DNA of 64,000 bases from Pelagibacterium sp. (GCA_002723255.1 PBNW01000016.1:1-64000); one strand, 5' to 3'; numbered from the stretch's first letter, positions 25,895 through 33,791 are shown. Program-made: numbers and translations. Notes: generated from the letters alone by a model not told the origin.

Positions 25895-26908
25895 TTATTT
25901 GACCGAAATCACCTGCCCGGTTTTCAGGCTCTCGCTGGCGGCTTCGGCCAGTTTCTGGGCCATCAGCCCGTCATGGCCCGAGGCACGCGGGGCTTCCCCC
26001 TGCTCGAGAAAATCGAGGAATTTGTGAATTTCGGCGGTGTAGGCGGCCTGATAACGCTCGACGAAGGAAAAAGGGATCTTGTCCTGGATCCAGCCGGCGT
26101 CATTGGCGAGCTCGACCGTGGTGTCGTGGATATTGGCGGCGCGTAAAAGCCCTTTTGAACCATGGACTTCAATGCGCTGATCGTGGCCATAGGTGGCACG
26201 GCGGGAATTGGTGATGACGACGATCTTGCCCGAAGCGGTCTGCATCTGGACGCTGGCGGTGTCGATATCGCCGGCCTTACCGATTTCGGGGTCGGTGAGG
26301 ACGCCACCAAGGGCGTGGACGGCGACCGGCTCTTCATCGCCCAAAAGAAAGCGGGCCATGTCGAAATCGTGGATCATCATGTCGCGGTAGAGCCCACCCG
26401 AGCGCTCGATATAGGAGACGGGGGGTGCAGACGGATCGCGGCAGGTGATGGTGATGATTTCAGGATCGCCGATTTCGCCCGAGCGCAGGCGCTTTTCGAG
26501 GGCAGCGAAGTTGGGATCGTAGCGCCGGTGAAAGCCGATCATCAAGGGAACGCCTGCTTTTTCAACGACTTGCAGGCAAGCCTCGATCCGCTCGACCGAA
26601 AGGGATACCGGCTTTTCGCACAGGATGGCCTTGCCGGCGCGGGCGGCCTGTTCGATCAGGTCAGCATGGGTGTCGGTGGGGGTGGCGATGAGGATGGCAT
26701 CGATGTCGGAGGACGCGATGATGTCCTCGACGGATGCGGTCTTTGCGCCGACGACAGCGGCCAGTTTTTCTGCCGCGTCGGGCATGGCGTCGGCGATATA
26801 GCCGACGGTGGCGCGGCCCGAGGACGCGATGGCGCGGCCCGAGGACGCGATGGCGCGGGCGTGGACATTGCCGATGCGGCCCGCCCCCAGAATTCCGAAA
26901 CGCAGCAT
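25895..26908 (-). CDS. iolG: Inositol 2-dehydrogenase IolG
   Basis: 337-aa NAD-dependent oxidoreductase oxidising myo-inositol to 2-keto-myo-inositol (first catabolic step). Rossmann motif GAGRIG (residues 8-13), CEKPVS near 105, catalytic region GGLYRDMMIHDFDMARFLLG, and the C-terminal Gfo/Idh domain. ATG at 26908 has GGGAGGG upstream. Odd: residues 18-31 are a perfect tandem duplication of RAIASSG, from a 21-bp DNA repeat. Divergent from iolC; the spacer holds two palindromic operators. Assigned as iolG by family and context. Confidence 0.88.
   Translation of the reverse strand: MLRFGILGAGRIGNVHARAIASSGRAIASSGRATVGYIADAMPDAAEKLAAVVGAKTASVEDIIASSDIDAILIATPTDTHADLIEQAARAGKAILCEKPVSLSVERIEACLQVVEKAGVPLMIGFHRRYDPNFAALEKRLRSGEIGDPEIITITCRDPSAPPVSYIERSGGLYRDMMIHDFDMARFLLGDEEPVAVHALGGVLTDPEIGKAGDIDTASVQMQTASGKIVVITNSRRATYGHDQRIEVHGSKGLLRAANIHDTTVELANDAGWIQDKIPFSFVERYQAAYTAEIHKFLDFLEQGEAPRASGHDGLMAQKLAEAASESLKTGQVISVK
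26811..26860. repeat. 21-bp in-frame tandem duplication inside iolG
   Basis: Two identical 21-bp units (26811-26831 and 26832-26852) and the first bases of a third. It encodes RAIASSG twice, at the end of the first Rossmann helix. Confidence 0.95.
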
Positions 26909-26965
26909 GAAACCCTCCCGAAATGCGCAGCCAACAAACGCAACATTGGCTGTAAAATCTATGGA

Positions 26966-27008
26966 CTTGTGCGATGTTGACCGCGTTGTTGGCCAACATT
27001 TGCACAAT
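26966..27008. promoter_or_regulatory. Second palindromic operator candidate in iolG/iolC spacer
   Basis: Outer arms CTTGTGC-g-ATGTTG (from 26966) and CAACAT-t-TGCACAA (to about 27008) enclose a region that contains the perfect 12-bp palindrome TGTTGGCCAACA (26987-26998). It lies on the iolG side of the divergent promoter region and differs from the GGAA-N6-TTCC type. Confidence 0.4.
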
Positions 27009-27050
27009 TGCCTTTTTGCTTCACCCGCCGGTGGAATGCAATCGGAAAAA

Positions 27051-27066
27051 TGGAACATATATTCCG
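27051..27066. promoter_or_regulatory. IolR-type operator upstream of iolC
   Basis: TGGAA-CATATA-TTCCG: GGAA (27052-27055), six bases, TTCC (27062-27065), about 90 bp before the iolC start. Same spacing as the site at 22806-22821. Confidence 0.7.
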
Positions 27067-27153
27067 AATTGACAGATTTTCGGAATTGATGTTTCAATCG
27101 AGGCTATCTAGAAAGGCGACGACTAATCGTCTGGATTGCGGGAGGCCAGCGCC

Positions 27154-29067
27154 ATGGAAGAGCGGGAGAAGACGCTCGACGTCATCACCATCGGGCGCGC
27201 CTCGGTCGACCTTTACGGCCAGCAGATCGGCGCGCGGCTCGAGGACGTTGCAAGCTTTGCCAAATCGGTGGGCGGGTGCCCGGCCAATATCGCCATCGGC
27301 ACGGCGCGGCTGGGGCTCAAATCGGCCTGGCTGGGACGGGTGGGCGATGAAGCCTTCGGGCGGTTCATCACCGAACAGATGGCCCGCGAGGGCGCTTCGA
27401 CCGAGGGGATCGTCACCGACAAGGATCGGCTGACGGCGCTGGCCATTCTGGGCGTCGAGGACGACGCGCGTTTTCCGCTGATCTTTTATCGCGAGGATTG
27501 CGCCGACATGGCGCTGACCGAGGGTGATATTTCCGAGGACTTCATCGCGCGGGCCCGGTCGGTGCTGGTGACGGGCACCCATTTTTCCCGGCCGCACACC
27601 TCGGCGGCGCAAAAGATCGCCATGACTTTTGCCAAGGGCTATGGCGCCAAGGTGATCTTCGACATCGATTTTCGTCCCAATCTTTGGGGGCTGGCCGGGC
27701 ACGGTGCGGGCGAGGAGCGCTATATCCGTTCGCACACGGTGTCCGAGCGGCTCAAATCGGTGCTGCCCCATTGCGACCTCATCGTGGGAACCGAGGAGGA
27801 AATCCTGATCGGCTCAGGAGAGACCGATCTGGATGCCGCGCTCAGGGCGATCAGACAGGTCTCCTCCGCCCTGATCGTCCTGAAGCGCGGCCTGATGGGG
27901 TGCATCGTTTATGATGGCGCGATCCCGGACAATATCGAAGATGGCATCGTGGGCAAAGGGTTCCCCATCGACGTTTATAACACGCTGGGGGCCGGGGACG
28001 CCTTCATGAGCGGGTTTTTGCGCGGCTGGCTGCGCGGGGAGACGCTGGAGACCTGTGCGACCTGGGCCAATGCCTGCGGGGCGTTTGCGGTGTCGCGGCT
28101 GTTGTGTTCGCCGGAAATCCCCAGTTTCGAGGAGTTGAGCTTTTTCCTCGAACAGGGCAGCGAATACACCGCGCTGCGCAAGGATCGGGTGCTCAACCAC
28201 ATTCACTGGGCAACGACCGGGCGGCGCAGGGCGTATGCGAGCCTCAAGGCGCTGGCCATCGACCATCGGAGCCAGTTCGAGGAGATGGCGGAGCGGGCCG
28301 GAGCCGACCGGGACCGGATTGCCGGCTTCAAGCTTTTGGCCGTCGAGGCGGCGGCCAAGGTGGCCGACGGGCGCGACGGGTTCGGGATGCTGCTCGATGA
28401 AAAATACGGGCGCGCGGCGCTGTTTGCGGCGGCCAAAGTGCCCGACTTCTGGATCGGGCGGCCGGTGGAACTGCCCGGGTCGCGGCCGCTCAAGTTCGAA
28501 TTTTCACAAGACATGGGCAGCCGGCTGGTCGAATGGCCGGTGGACCATACCATCAAATGCCTGGCGTTTTTCCATCCCGACGATCCCGACGATATGCGGC
28601 TTGAACAGACCGAAAAGCTGGGTGCGCTTTACGATGCGGCGCGCAGCGTGGGGCGCGAGGTGCTGATCGAAATCATAGCGGGCAAGAACGGGCCAATGGA
28701 GGCCGATACGGTGCCGCGGGTTCTGACCGAGCTTTATTCGGCGGGGATCAAGCCCGACTGGTGGAAGCTCGAACCACAGGCCGATGCGGGCGCCTGGGCG
28801 CTGATCGATGAGACAATCAAGGTCAACGATCCCTGGTGCCGCGGGGTGGTGCTTTTGGGGCTCGATGCGCCGGCCGACGCGTTGGAAGCGGCGTTCAAGG
28901 CAACGGCGGGATCGGCAAGTGTCAAAGGATTTGCCGTGGGGCGGACGATCTTTGCCGGTGCCGCCGAAAAATGGTTGGCTGGGGAGATGGACGATAGCGA
29001 AGCGGTTGCCGATATGGCCGAGCGGTTCGGGGCGCTGGTGGATGCATGGGAGGCGCGGGAGCAATGA
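27154..29067 (+). CDS. iolC: Bifunctional 5-dehydro-2-deoxygluconokinase / DUF2090 aldolase (IolC-IolJ type)
   Basis: 637-aa fusion. Residues about 8-325 are a PfkB kinase (DVITIGRASVDLYGQQIG, GGCPANIAIGTARLG, NTLGAGDAFMSGFLRGW) phosphorylating 5-dehydro-2-deoxygluconate. Residues about 335-630 are the DUF2090 domain, thought to act as the following aldolase giving dihydroxyacetone phosphate and malonate semialdehyde. This fusion is usual in rhizobia. ATG at 27154 has GGGAGG 11 nt upstream. The stop overlaps the iolD start (ATGA), so they are coupled. An IolR-type site lies upstream. Confidence 0.92.
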   Translation: MEEREKTLDVITIGRASVDLYGQQIGARLEDVASFAKSVGGCPANIAIGTARLGLKSAWLGRVGDEAFGRFITEQMAREGASTEGIVTDKDRLTALAILGVEDDARFPLIFYREDCADMALTEGDISEDFIARARSVLVTGTHFSRPHTSAAQKIAMTFAKGYGAKVIFDIDFRPNLWGLAGHGAGEERYIRSHTVSERLKSVLPHCDLIVGTEEEILIGSGETDLDAALRAIRQVSSALIVLKRGLMGCIVYDGAIPDNIEDGIVGKGFPIDVYNTLGAGDAFMSGFLRGWLRGETLETCATWANACGAFAVSRLLCSPEIPSFEELSFFLEQGSEYTALRKDRVLNHIHWATTGRRRAYASLKALAIDHRSQFEEMAERAGADRDRIAGFKLLAVEAAAKVADGRDGFGMLLDEKYGRAALFAAAKVPDFWIGRPVELPGSRPLKFEFSQDMGSRLVEWPVDHTIKCLAFFHPDDPDDMRLEQTEKLGALYDAARSVGREVLIEIIAGKNGPMEADTVPRVLTELYSAGIKPDWWKLEPQADAGAWALIDETIKVNDPWCRGVVLLGLDAPADALEAAFKATAGSASVKGFAVGRTIFAGAAEKWLAGEMDDSEAVADMAERFGALVDAWEAREQ

Positions 29068-30908
29068 CCGAAACGATCAGACTGACCATGGCGCAGGCCG
29101 TCGCGCGGTTTCTGGCGGCGCAGATGACCGAGATCGAAGGCGAACGAGTGCCGCTGTTTGGCGGGGTGTGGGCGATTTTCGGGCATGGCAATGTCGCGGC
29201 CATGGGCGAGGCGCTCTATGGCGTGCGCGAGAAACTGCCGACCTATCGCGCCCATAACGAGCAGGGCATGGCCCATGCGGCGATTGCGTTTGCCAAGGCC
29301 AGTTTCCGGCGGCGGATGATGGCGTGCACAAGCTCGATCGGGCCGGGGGCGACCAACATGGTGACCGCGGCGGCAATGGCGCATGTCAACCGGCTGCCGG
29401 TCTTGTTTTTGCCCGGCGACGTGTTTGCCAACCGGCGGCCCGATCCTGTGCTGCAGCAGGTCGAGGATTTTGCCGACGGGACGGTTTCGGCAAACGATTG
29501 TTTCAGGCCCGTGTCGCGATATTTCGACCGCATCACGCGGCCCGAGCAGATCATGCCGGCGCTGCGGCGGGCCCTGCAGGTTCTGACCGATCCGGCCGAG
29601 TGCGGGCCGGTGACGCTGGCGCTGTGTCAGGATACGCAAGCGGAAGCCTATGATTATCCAGTCTCGTTTTTTGCAGAGACGGTGCACACCCAACGCCGGG
29701 TGCGGCCCGATGCCGATGAGTTGGCGCGGGCGGTTGCGGCCATCGAGGGCGCGAAACAGCCGGTGCTGATCGCCGGTGGCGGGGTGCTCTATTCGGGGGC
29801 CAGCGATGTGTTGGTACGATTTGCCGAGGCGCACGATATTCCGGTGATGGAAACGCAGGCGGGGAAATCGGCCCTGCCCCATTCCCATCCCCTCAATATG
29901 GGATCGGTGGGCGTGACCGGGACGAGCGCGGCCAATCAATTGGCGGAACAGGCCGATGTGGTTTTGGCCGTGGGAACGCGGCTGGCCGATTTCACAACGG
30001 GATCTTGGGCGCTGTTCAAAAACCCTGACGCCAAGTTCGTGGCGCTCAACGTGGCGGCGATCGATGCGGGCAAGCATGGGGCAATGCCCCTTCTGGCCGA
30101 TGCGCGGGTGGGGCTCGAGGCGCTCGGGGACGGGCTGGGGCCATGGCGGGCGCCACAAAGCTGGCGCGATGCGGCCAACGAGGGCAAACGCGGATGGCTG
30201 GACGCGGCCGATGCCGTGACGGCGGCGACCAATGTGCCCCTGCCCTCGGATGCCCAAGTGATCGGGGCGACCCAGCGGACGATGGGGGACGCAATCGTCG
30301 TGTGCGCGGCGGGGGGATTGCCCGGGGAGTTGCACAAGTTGTGGAAGGCGGAAAGCCCGGGGCGCTATCACCTCGAATACGGGTTTTCAACGATGGGCTA
30401 CGAGATTGCCGGGGGGCTGGGGGTGAGGCTGGCGCGGCCCAATGACGAGGTTGTCGTCATGGTGGGCGATGGCAGCTACATGATGGCCAATTCCGAGCTT
30501 TCGACCGCCGTGATGATGGGGCTGGCGCTGACCATCGTCCTGCTCGACAATCGCGGGTTCGGCTGCATCAACCGGCTGCAAATGGCGACCGGGGGCAAAA
30601 ATTTCAACAATCTGTTCGAGGATGTGCGCAGAGAGGCGATGCCCGATATCGACTTTGTGGGGCATGCAGGCGCGATGGGGGCCCATGCGCAAAAGGTTGG
30701 AGGGATTTCCGAGCTGGAAACCGCACTGGCCGAGGCGCGGGCGCGCGGCGGGGTCAATGTGGTGGTGATCGATACCGACCCGCTGGTCGCGACCGAGGCC
30801 GGCGGGCATTGGTGGGACGTTGCGGTGCCCGAGGTGTCCGAGCGGGCGGATGTGCGTGCGAAGCGGGCGGAGTATGAGGACAAGATCAAGGGGCAGCGGA
30901 TCGGGTGA
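29064..30908 (+). CDS. iolD: 3D-(3,5/4)-trihydroxycyclohexane-1,2-dione hydrolase IolD
   Basis: 614-aa thiamine-diphosphate enzyme that opens the ring of the inositol-derived dione to 5-deoxyglucuronate. Three-domain ThDP architecture: an N-terminal domain with the catalytic Glu region (RAHNEQGMAHAAIAFAKA), a central domain (about 200-340), and a C-terminal domain with the Mg/ThDP motif GDGSYMMANSEL and GFGCINRLQMATGG. ATG at 29064 overlaps the iolC stop by 4 bp. Downstream the operon is interrupted by a repeat-nuclease block of about 820 bp before iolE. Confidence 0.93.
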   Translation: MTETIRLTMAQAVARFLAAQMTEIEGERVPLFGGVWAIFGHGNVAAMGEALYGVREKLPTYRAHNEQGMAHAAIAFAKASFRRRMMACTSSIGPGATNMVTAAAMAHVNRLPVLFLPGDVFANRRPDPVLQQVEDFADGTVSANDCFRPVSRYFDRITRPEQIMPALRRALQVLTDPAECGPVTLALCQDTQAEAYDYPVSFFAETVHTQRRVRPDADELARAVAAIEGAKQPVLIAGGGVLYSGASDVLVRFAEAHDIPVMETQAGKSALPHSHPLNMGSVGVTGTSAANQLAEQADVVLAVGTRLADFTTGSWALFKNPDAKFVALNVAAIDAGKHGAMPLLADARVGLEALGDGLGPWRAPQSWRDAANEGKRGWLDAADAVTAATNVPLPSDAQVIGATQRTMGDAIVVCAAGGLPGELHKLWKAESPGRYHLEYGFSTMGYEIAGGLGVRLARPNDEVVVMVGDGSYMMANSELSTAVMMGLALTIVLLDNRGFGCINRLQMATGGKNFNNLFEDVRREAMPDIDFVGHAGAMGAHAQKVGGISELETALAEARARGGVNVVVIDTDPLVATEAGGHWWDVAVPEVSERADVRAKRAEYEDKIKGQRIG

Positions 30909-30927
30909 TATGTCTGGCGCTGCCGTG

Positions 30928-30958
30928 TACTGGATCCCGGGTCTTCGCCCGGGATGAC
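30928..30958 (+). repeat. REP-like palindrome, type Y (copy A+)
   Basis: TACTGGATCCCGG, loop GTCTTCG, CCCGGGATGAC, preceded by a GCGCTG-type box and followed by GGAGGTGGGGAGG. First half of an inverted pair with 31047-31076. Confidence 0.85.
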
Positions 30959-31046
30959 GGAGGTGGGGAGGCACGCTTGGGGAAAAGAGGGTCGACCGGT
31001 TTGCGAAGGCCGCAGCTATTTTTCCAAAGCTCGTTTCTCCTCCGCG

Positions 31047-31076
31047 GTCATCCCGGACTTGATCCGGGATCCAGTA
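31047..31076 (-). repeat. REP-like palindrome, type Z (copy A-)
   Basis: Minus strand TACTGGATCCCGG, loop ATCAAGT, CCGGGATGAC, preceded by a CGAG box. Inverted to copy A+, with ends 149 bp apart. It lies 22 bp before the GIY-YIG start. Confidence 0.85.
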
Positions 31077-31098
31077 TGCTCGGCGATTGAGGGAAACG

Positions 31099-31398
31099 AT
31101 GATCGATGAGCGGCACTATTACGTCTATATCCTCGCCAGCGGGATCGGCGGAACACTCTATGTCGGGGTCACCAACAATCTGTTCCGGCGGATTCCCGAA
31201 CACAAGGAGCGGAAAGCAGATCGGTTCACCGCCCGCTATGGTGTCGACCGGCTGGTCTATTTCGAGGCGCATGACACGATCGATGCGGCGATCGCGCAGG
31301 AAAAGCGGATCAAACGCTGGCGGCGAAGCTGGAAGGTGCAACTGATCGAAAAAGACAATCCCAACTGGGATGACCGGTTTGCTGCCCTCCAGCCGTAA
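31099..31398 (+). CDS. GIY-YIG nuclease family protein (UPF0213/YhbQ-like)
   Basis: 99-aa single-domain nuclease of the UvrC/homing-endonuclease fold. Variant motif YVYIL...LYVGVTNNLFRRIPEHK (YVY/YVG in place of GIY/YIG), a conserved Arg in NNLFRR, and the putative metal-binding Glu in IAQEKRIKRWRR, followed by a basic C-terminus. ATG at 31099 has GAGGG 7 nt upstream. It stands between iolD and iolE on the same strand, flanked on each side by an inverted pair of REP-like palindromes. Family members are common in proteobacteria, with unclear roles in DNA processing. It has no obvious part in inositol metabolism. Confidence 0.9.
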   Translation: MIDERHYYVYILASGIGGTLYVGVTNNLFRRIPEHKERKADRFTARYGVDRLVYFEAHDTIDAAIAQEKRIKRWRRSWKVQLIEKDNPNWDDRFAALQP

Positions 31399-31437
31399 GG
31401 CCGGGAGATGCACGGTTTAAACCACCGGCGCTGGGGG

Positions 31438-31468
31438 TACTGGGTCCCGGGTCTTCGCCCGGGATGAC
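31438..31468 (+). repeat. REP-like palindrome, type Y (copy B+)
   Basis: TACTGGGTCCCGG, loop GTCTTCG, CCCGGGATGAC, with the same upstream box (GGCGCTGGGGG) and downstream GGGGGTGGGGAGG. First half of the second inverted pair, 40 bp after the GIY-YIG stop. Confidence 0.85.
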
Positions 31469-31557
31469 GGGGGTGGGGAGGATGGGTTGGGGAAGACAGA
31501 AACGGGTGAAAAGCGACGGAAGCCGAGTTGGGCGTACACGCTTGCCTCGCCTCCACG

Positions 31558-31587
31558 GTCATCCCGGACTTGATCCGGGATCCAGTA
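31558..31587 (-). repeat. REP-like palindrome, type Z (copy B-)
   Basis: Nearly identical to copy A- (loop ATCAAGT, CGAG box). The pair B spans 150 bp, pair A 149 bp. Confidence 0.85.
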
Positions 31588-31650
31588 CACTCGGTGACGT
31601 TGCAGTCGCAGGGGGTTACGAACGAGGTACATATTGCCGGCGCTGCCAGG

Positions 31651-31681
31651 TACCGGGTCCCGGGTCTTCGCCCGGGATGAC
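31651..31681 (+). repeat. REP-like palindrome, type Y (copy C+)
   Basis: TACCGGGTCCCGG, loop GTCTTCG, CCCGGGATGAC, preceded by GGCGCTGCC. Unpaired copy 50 bp before iolE. Confidence 0.85.
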
Positions 31682-31731
31682 GGAGATGGGGAGGAGAGGT
31701 TTGTGAACACAATGAGAAAGACGACAGAAAA

Positions 31732-32625
31732 ATGATCCGGATCGGTGCGAATCCTATCGGGTGGTCCAATGACGACATGATCGAGATTGGCGGGGAGACG
31801 CCGTTGGAGGTGTGTCTGGCCGAGGCCAGGGAGGCCGGGTTTACGGGGATGGAGCTGGGCAACAAGTTTCCGCGTGAGGCCGAAGCGCTTCGGCCGGTGC
31901 TCGATGCCCATGGGCATTCTCTGGTTTCGGGGTGGTACTCGACCGCGCTTTTGGTTCGCGACGAGAACGCCGAGATCGAGGCGGCTGCGGCTCATGCGAC
32001 GCTATTGCGCGACATGGGGTCCACGGTGATGATCGTGTGCGAGACATCGAATGCCATCCATGGGCAGATGGAGACGCCGCTGTCGGAGCGGCCGATCTTG
32101 CCCCATGACACCTGGCCCCGGTTCGGGATGCGGTTGACCGCGTTTGCGCTCAAGCTCAAGCAGGCCTACGGGCTCGATCTTGTCTATCACCATCACATGG
32201 GGACGATCGTTCAGACCGAAGCGGAGATCGACCGGCTGATGGCCTCGACCGGAGATGCCGTGCATCTGCTGCTCGACACCGGGCACGTCACATGGGGCGG
32301 GGGCGATCCGGCGCGGGTGGCGCGCAATCATTTCTCCCGCATCGCGCATGTGCACACAAAGGATGTGCGCGCCGAAATCATGCTCAAATCGAACTCGGAG
32401 GACTGGAGCTTTCTCAAATCGGTGCTGGCCGGGGTCTATACGGTGCCCGGTGATGGGCTGATCGACTTTTCCTCGGTGTTTGCCGAACTCAAGGGCTATG
32501 AGGGCTGGGTTGTGGTCGAGGCCGAACAGGATCCCGAAAAAGCCCATCCGCTGACGTATGCGAAGATGGGGTATGGGCATTTGCGCGCGGTGCTGGAGCG
32601 GGCCGGGTTCGCGGTGGCCGCGTAA
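31732..32625 (+). CDS. iolE: Inosose dehydratase IolE
   Basis: 297-aa TIM-barrel enzyme (xylose-isomerase-like superfamily) dehydrating 2-keto-myo-inositol to the dione used by IolD. Landmarks: IRIGANPIGWSNDD at the N-terminus, GFTGMELGNKFP, YHHHMGTIVQTEAE, LLLDTGHVTWGGGDP, and AHVHTKDVR with the metal-binding His/Asp/Glu positions, then VVVEAEQDPEKA. Same strand as iolCD, but separated from iolD by the repeat-GIY-YIG block, so transcription through that block or a separate promoter is needed. The ribosome site is weak. Confidence 0.93.
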   Translation: MIRIGANPIGWSNDDMIEIGGETPLEVCLAEAREAGFTGMELGNKFPREAEALRPVLDAHGHSLVSGWYSTALLVRDENAEIEAAAAHATLLRDMGSTVMIVCETSNAIHGQMETPLSERPILPHDTWPRFGMRLTAFALKLKQAYGLDLVYHHHMGTIVQTEAEIDRLMASTGDAVHLLLDTGHVTWGGGDPARVARNHFSRIAHVHTKDVRAEIMLKSNSEDWSFLKSVLAGVYTVPGDGLIDFSSVFAELKGYEGWVVVEAEQDPEKAHPLTYAKMGYGHLRAVLERAGFAVAA

Positions 32626-32690
32626 GGCGTTCCGGGCCGGGAAAGGCGGCCGTGGATTGGAGAGGCACTGGGGGGCGTAGCGGCGCACAT

Positions 32691-32716
32691 GGGCCCCGGG
32701 TCAAGCCCGGGGCAGC
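32691..32716. repeat. REP-like palindrome, divergent (copy D)
   Basis: GCCCCGGG-tcaa-CCCGGGGC type hairpin with TCAAG loop, lacking the TACTGG end. Part of the iolE-iolB spacer. Confidence 0.6.
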
Positions 32717-32760
32717 GAGGGGGAGGATGGGCCGTGGCAGGAGCCGCCAGCGCTGCCGGT

Positions 32761-32790
32761 TACTGGGTCCCGGAACAGGTCCGGGATGAC
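32761..32790 (+). repeat. REP-like palindrome (copy E+)
   Basis: TACTGGGTCCCGG, loop AACAGGT, CCGGGATGAC, preceded by an AGCGCTGCC box; 56 bp before iolB. Confidence 0.8.
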
Positions 32791-32846
32791 AGCGGTGGCG
32801 AGGTAAAGGCCGAGGCCGGGACCGCAAGAGAGAAGGAAGCAAGGCA

Positions 32847-33644
32847 ATGTCCGAACTGCTCGTCAAACCGTCGGGGAATACCGGCAAGGTGATCGATGTG
32901 ACGCCTCAAAGTGCCGGGTGGCGGTATGTGGGGTTTGCGCTGCATAAGCTGACCGCCGGGCAAAGCGTTTCGGCGGCGACGGGGGATCGGGAGGTCTGCC
33001 TGGTTTTCGTGTCCGGCACGGGGAGCGTGACGGCAGGAGGCGAGACGCTGGGCAAAATGGGCGAACGCAAGAGCCCATTCGACGGCAAGCCGGCGGCTGT
33101 CTATGTGCCGGGGCATTCGGACTGGTCGGTGACGGCGGAAACCGAGGTCGAACTGGCCGTCTGTTCGGCCCCTGCCCTTTCGCACCGCGCGGTGAACGTC
33201 ATCGGTCCCGACGCGATGAGCCAGGAGGTGCGCGGCAAGGGCACCAATGTGCGCCATGTCACCAATATCCTGCCCGAAACCGATGGGGTGGCGGACAGTC
33301 TTTTGGTGGTCGAGGTGATAACGCCGGGCGGGCACACATCGTCCTATCCGCCGCACAAGCACGATAGAGACGCATTGCCCGAGGAGTCGTACCTCGAGGA
33401 AACCTATTATCACCGTCTCAACCCGCATCAGGGCTTTGCCTTCCAGCGTGTCTATACCGACGATCGCTCGCTCGATGAAACATTGCTGATCGAAGACGGG
33501 GTGACCACGCTGGTGCCCAGGGGGTATCACCCCTGCGCGGCGATCCACGGGTATGATCTTTACTACCTCAACGTGATGGCGGGGCCGCACAGGCGTTGGA
33601 AATTTCACAATCAGCCCGAGCATGAATGGCTTCTGGGAGGCTGA
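32847..33644 (+). CDS. iolB: 5-deoxy-glucuronate isomerase IolB
   Basis: 265-aa bicupin that isomerises 5-deoxyglucuronate to 5-dehydro-2-deoxygluconate, the IolC substrate. Cupin metal motifs are visible in the C-terminal half (GGHTSSYPPHKHD, ESYLEETYYHRLNPHQGFAFQRVYTDD, PRGYHPC). ATG at 32847 has AAGGAAG upstream. Last gene of the iol run, about 220 bp from iolE with two REP-like palindromes between. Confidence 0.93.
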   Translation: MSELLVKPSGNTGKVIDVTPQSAGWRYVGFALHKLTAGQSVSAATGDREVCLVFVSGTGSVTAGGETLGKMGERKSPFDGKPAAVYVPGHSDWSVTAETEVELAVCSAPALSHRAVNVIGPDAMSQEVRGKGTNVRHVTNILPETDGVADSLLVVEVITPGGHTSSYPPHKHDRDALPEESYLEETYYHRLNPHQGFAFQRVYTDDRSLDETLLIEDGVTTLVPRGYHPCAAIHGYDLYYLNVMAGPHRRWKFHNQPEHEWLLGG

Positions 33645-33697
33645 GTTTGAACCGGCACTTATGCGGGAGGCTCCGACCCGCCACCCCCCATTTGTCA

Positions 33698-33714
33698 ACC
33701 CGGCCTTTGGGCCG
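33698..33714. repeat. GC-rich palindrome in iolB 3' spacer
   Basis: CCCGGCC-ttt-GGGCCGGG-type hairpin beyond iolB. It is related in composition to the REP-like family but lacks the TACTGG end. Might act as a weak terminator. Confidence 0.5.
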
Positions 33715-33761
33715 GGGGCTTGTACAATCAGCGTCCCGGATGGAGCCGTCGACGCTGAGTG

Positions 33762-33791
33762 TACTGGATCCCGGCTCGCGGCCGGGATGAC
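33762..33791 (+). repeat. REP-like palindrome (copy F+)
   Basis: TACTGGATCCCGG, loop CTCGCGG, CCGGGATGAC, preceded by GACGCTGAG. The 300-bp iolB to GGDEF-EAL spacer holds only this, the preceding palindrome and no supported gene. Confidence 0.8.

Noticed and set aside
28734-30371. 545-codon minus-strand frame over iolC/iolD
   Set aside because: Arg/His/Pro-rich antisense translation with no domain; iolC and iolD are unambiguous.
30928-31681. CRISPR-like array
   Set aside because: The repeats alternate in orientation, are themselves palindromes, have unequal spacers and no cas genes; REP/BIME-like is a better fit.
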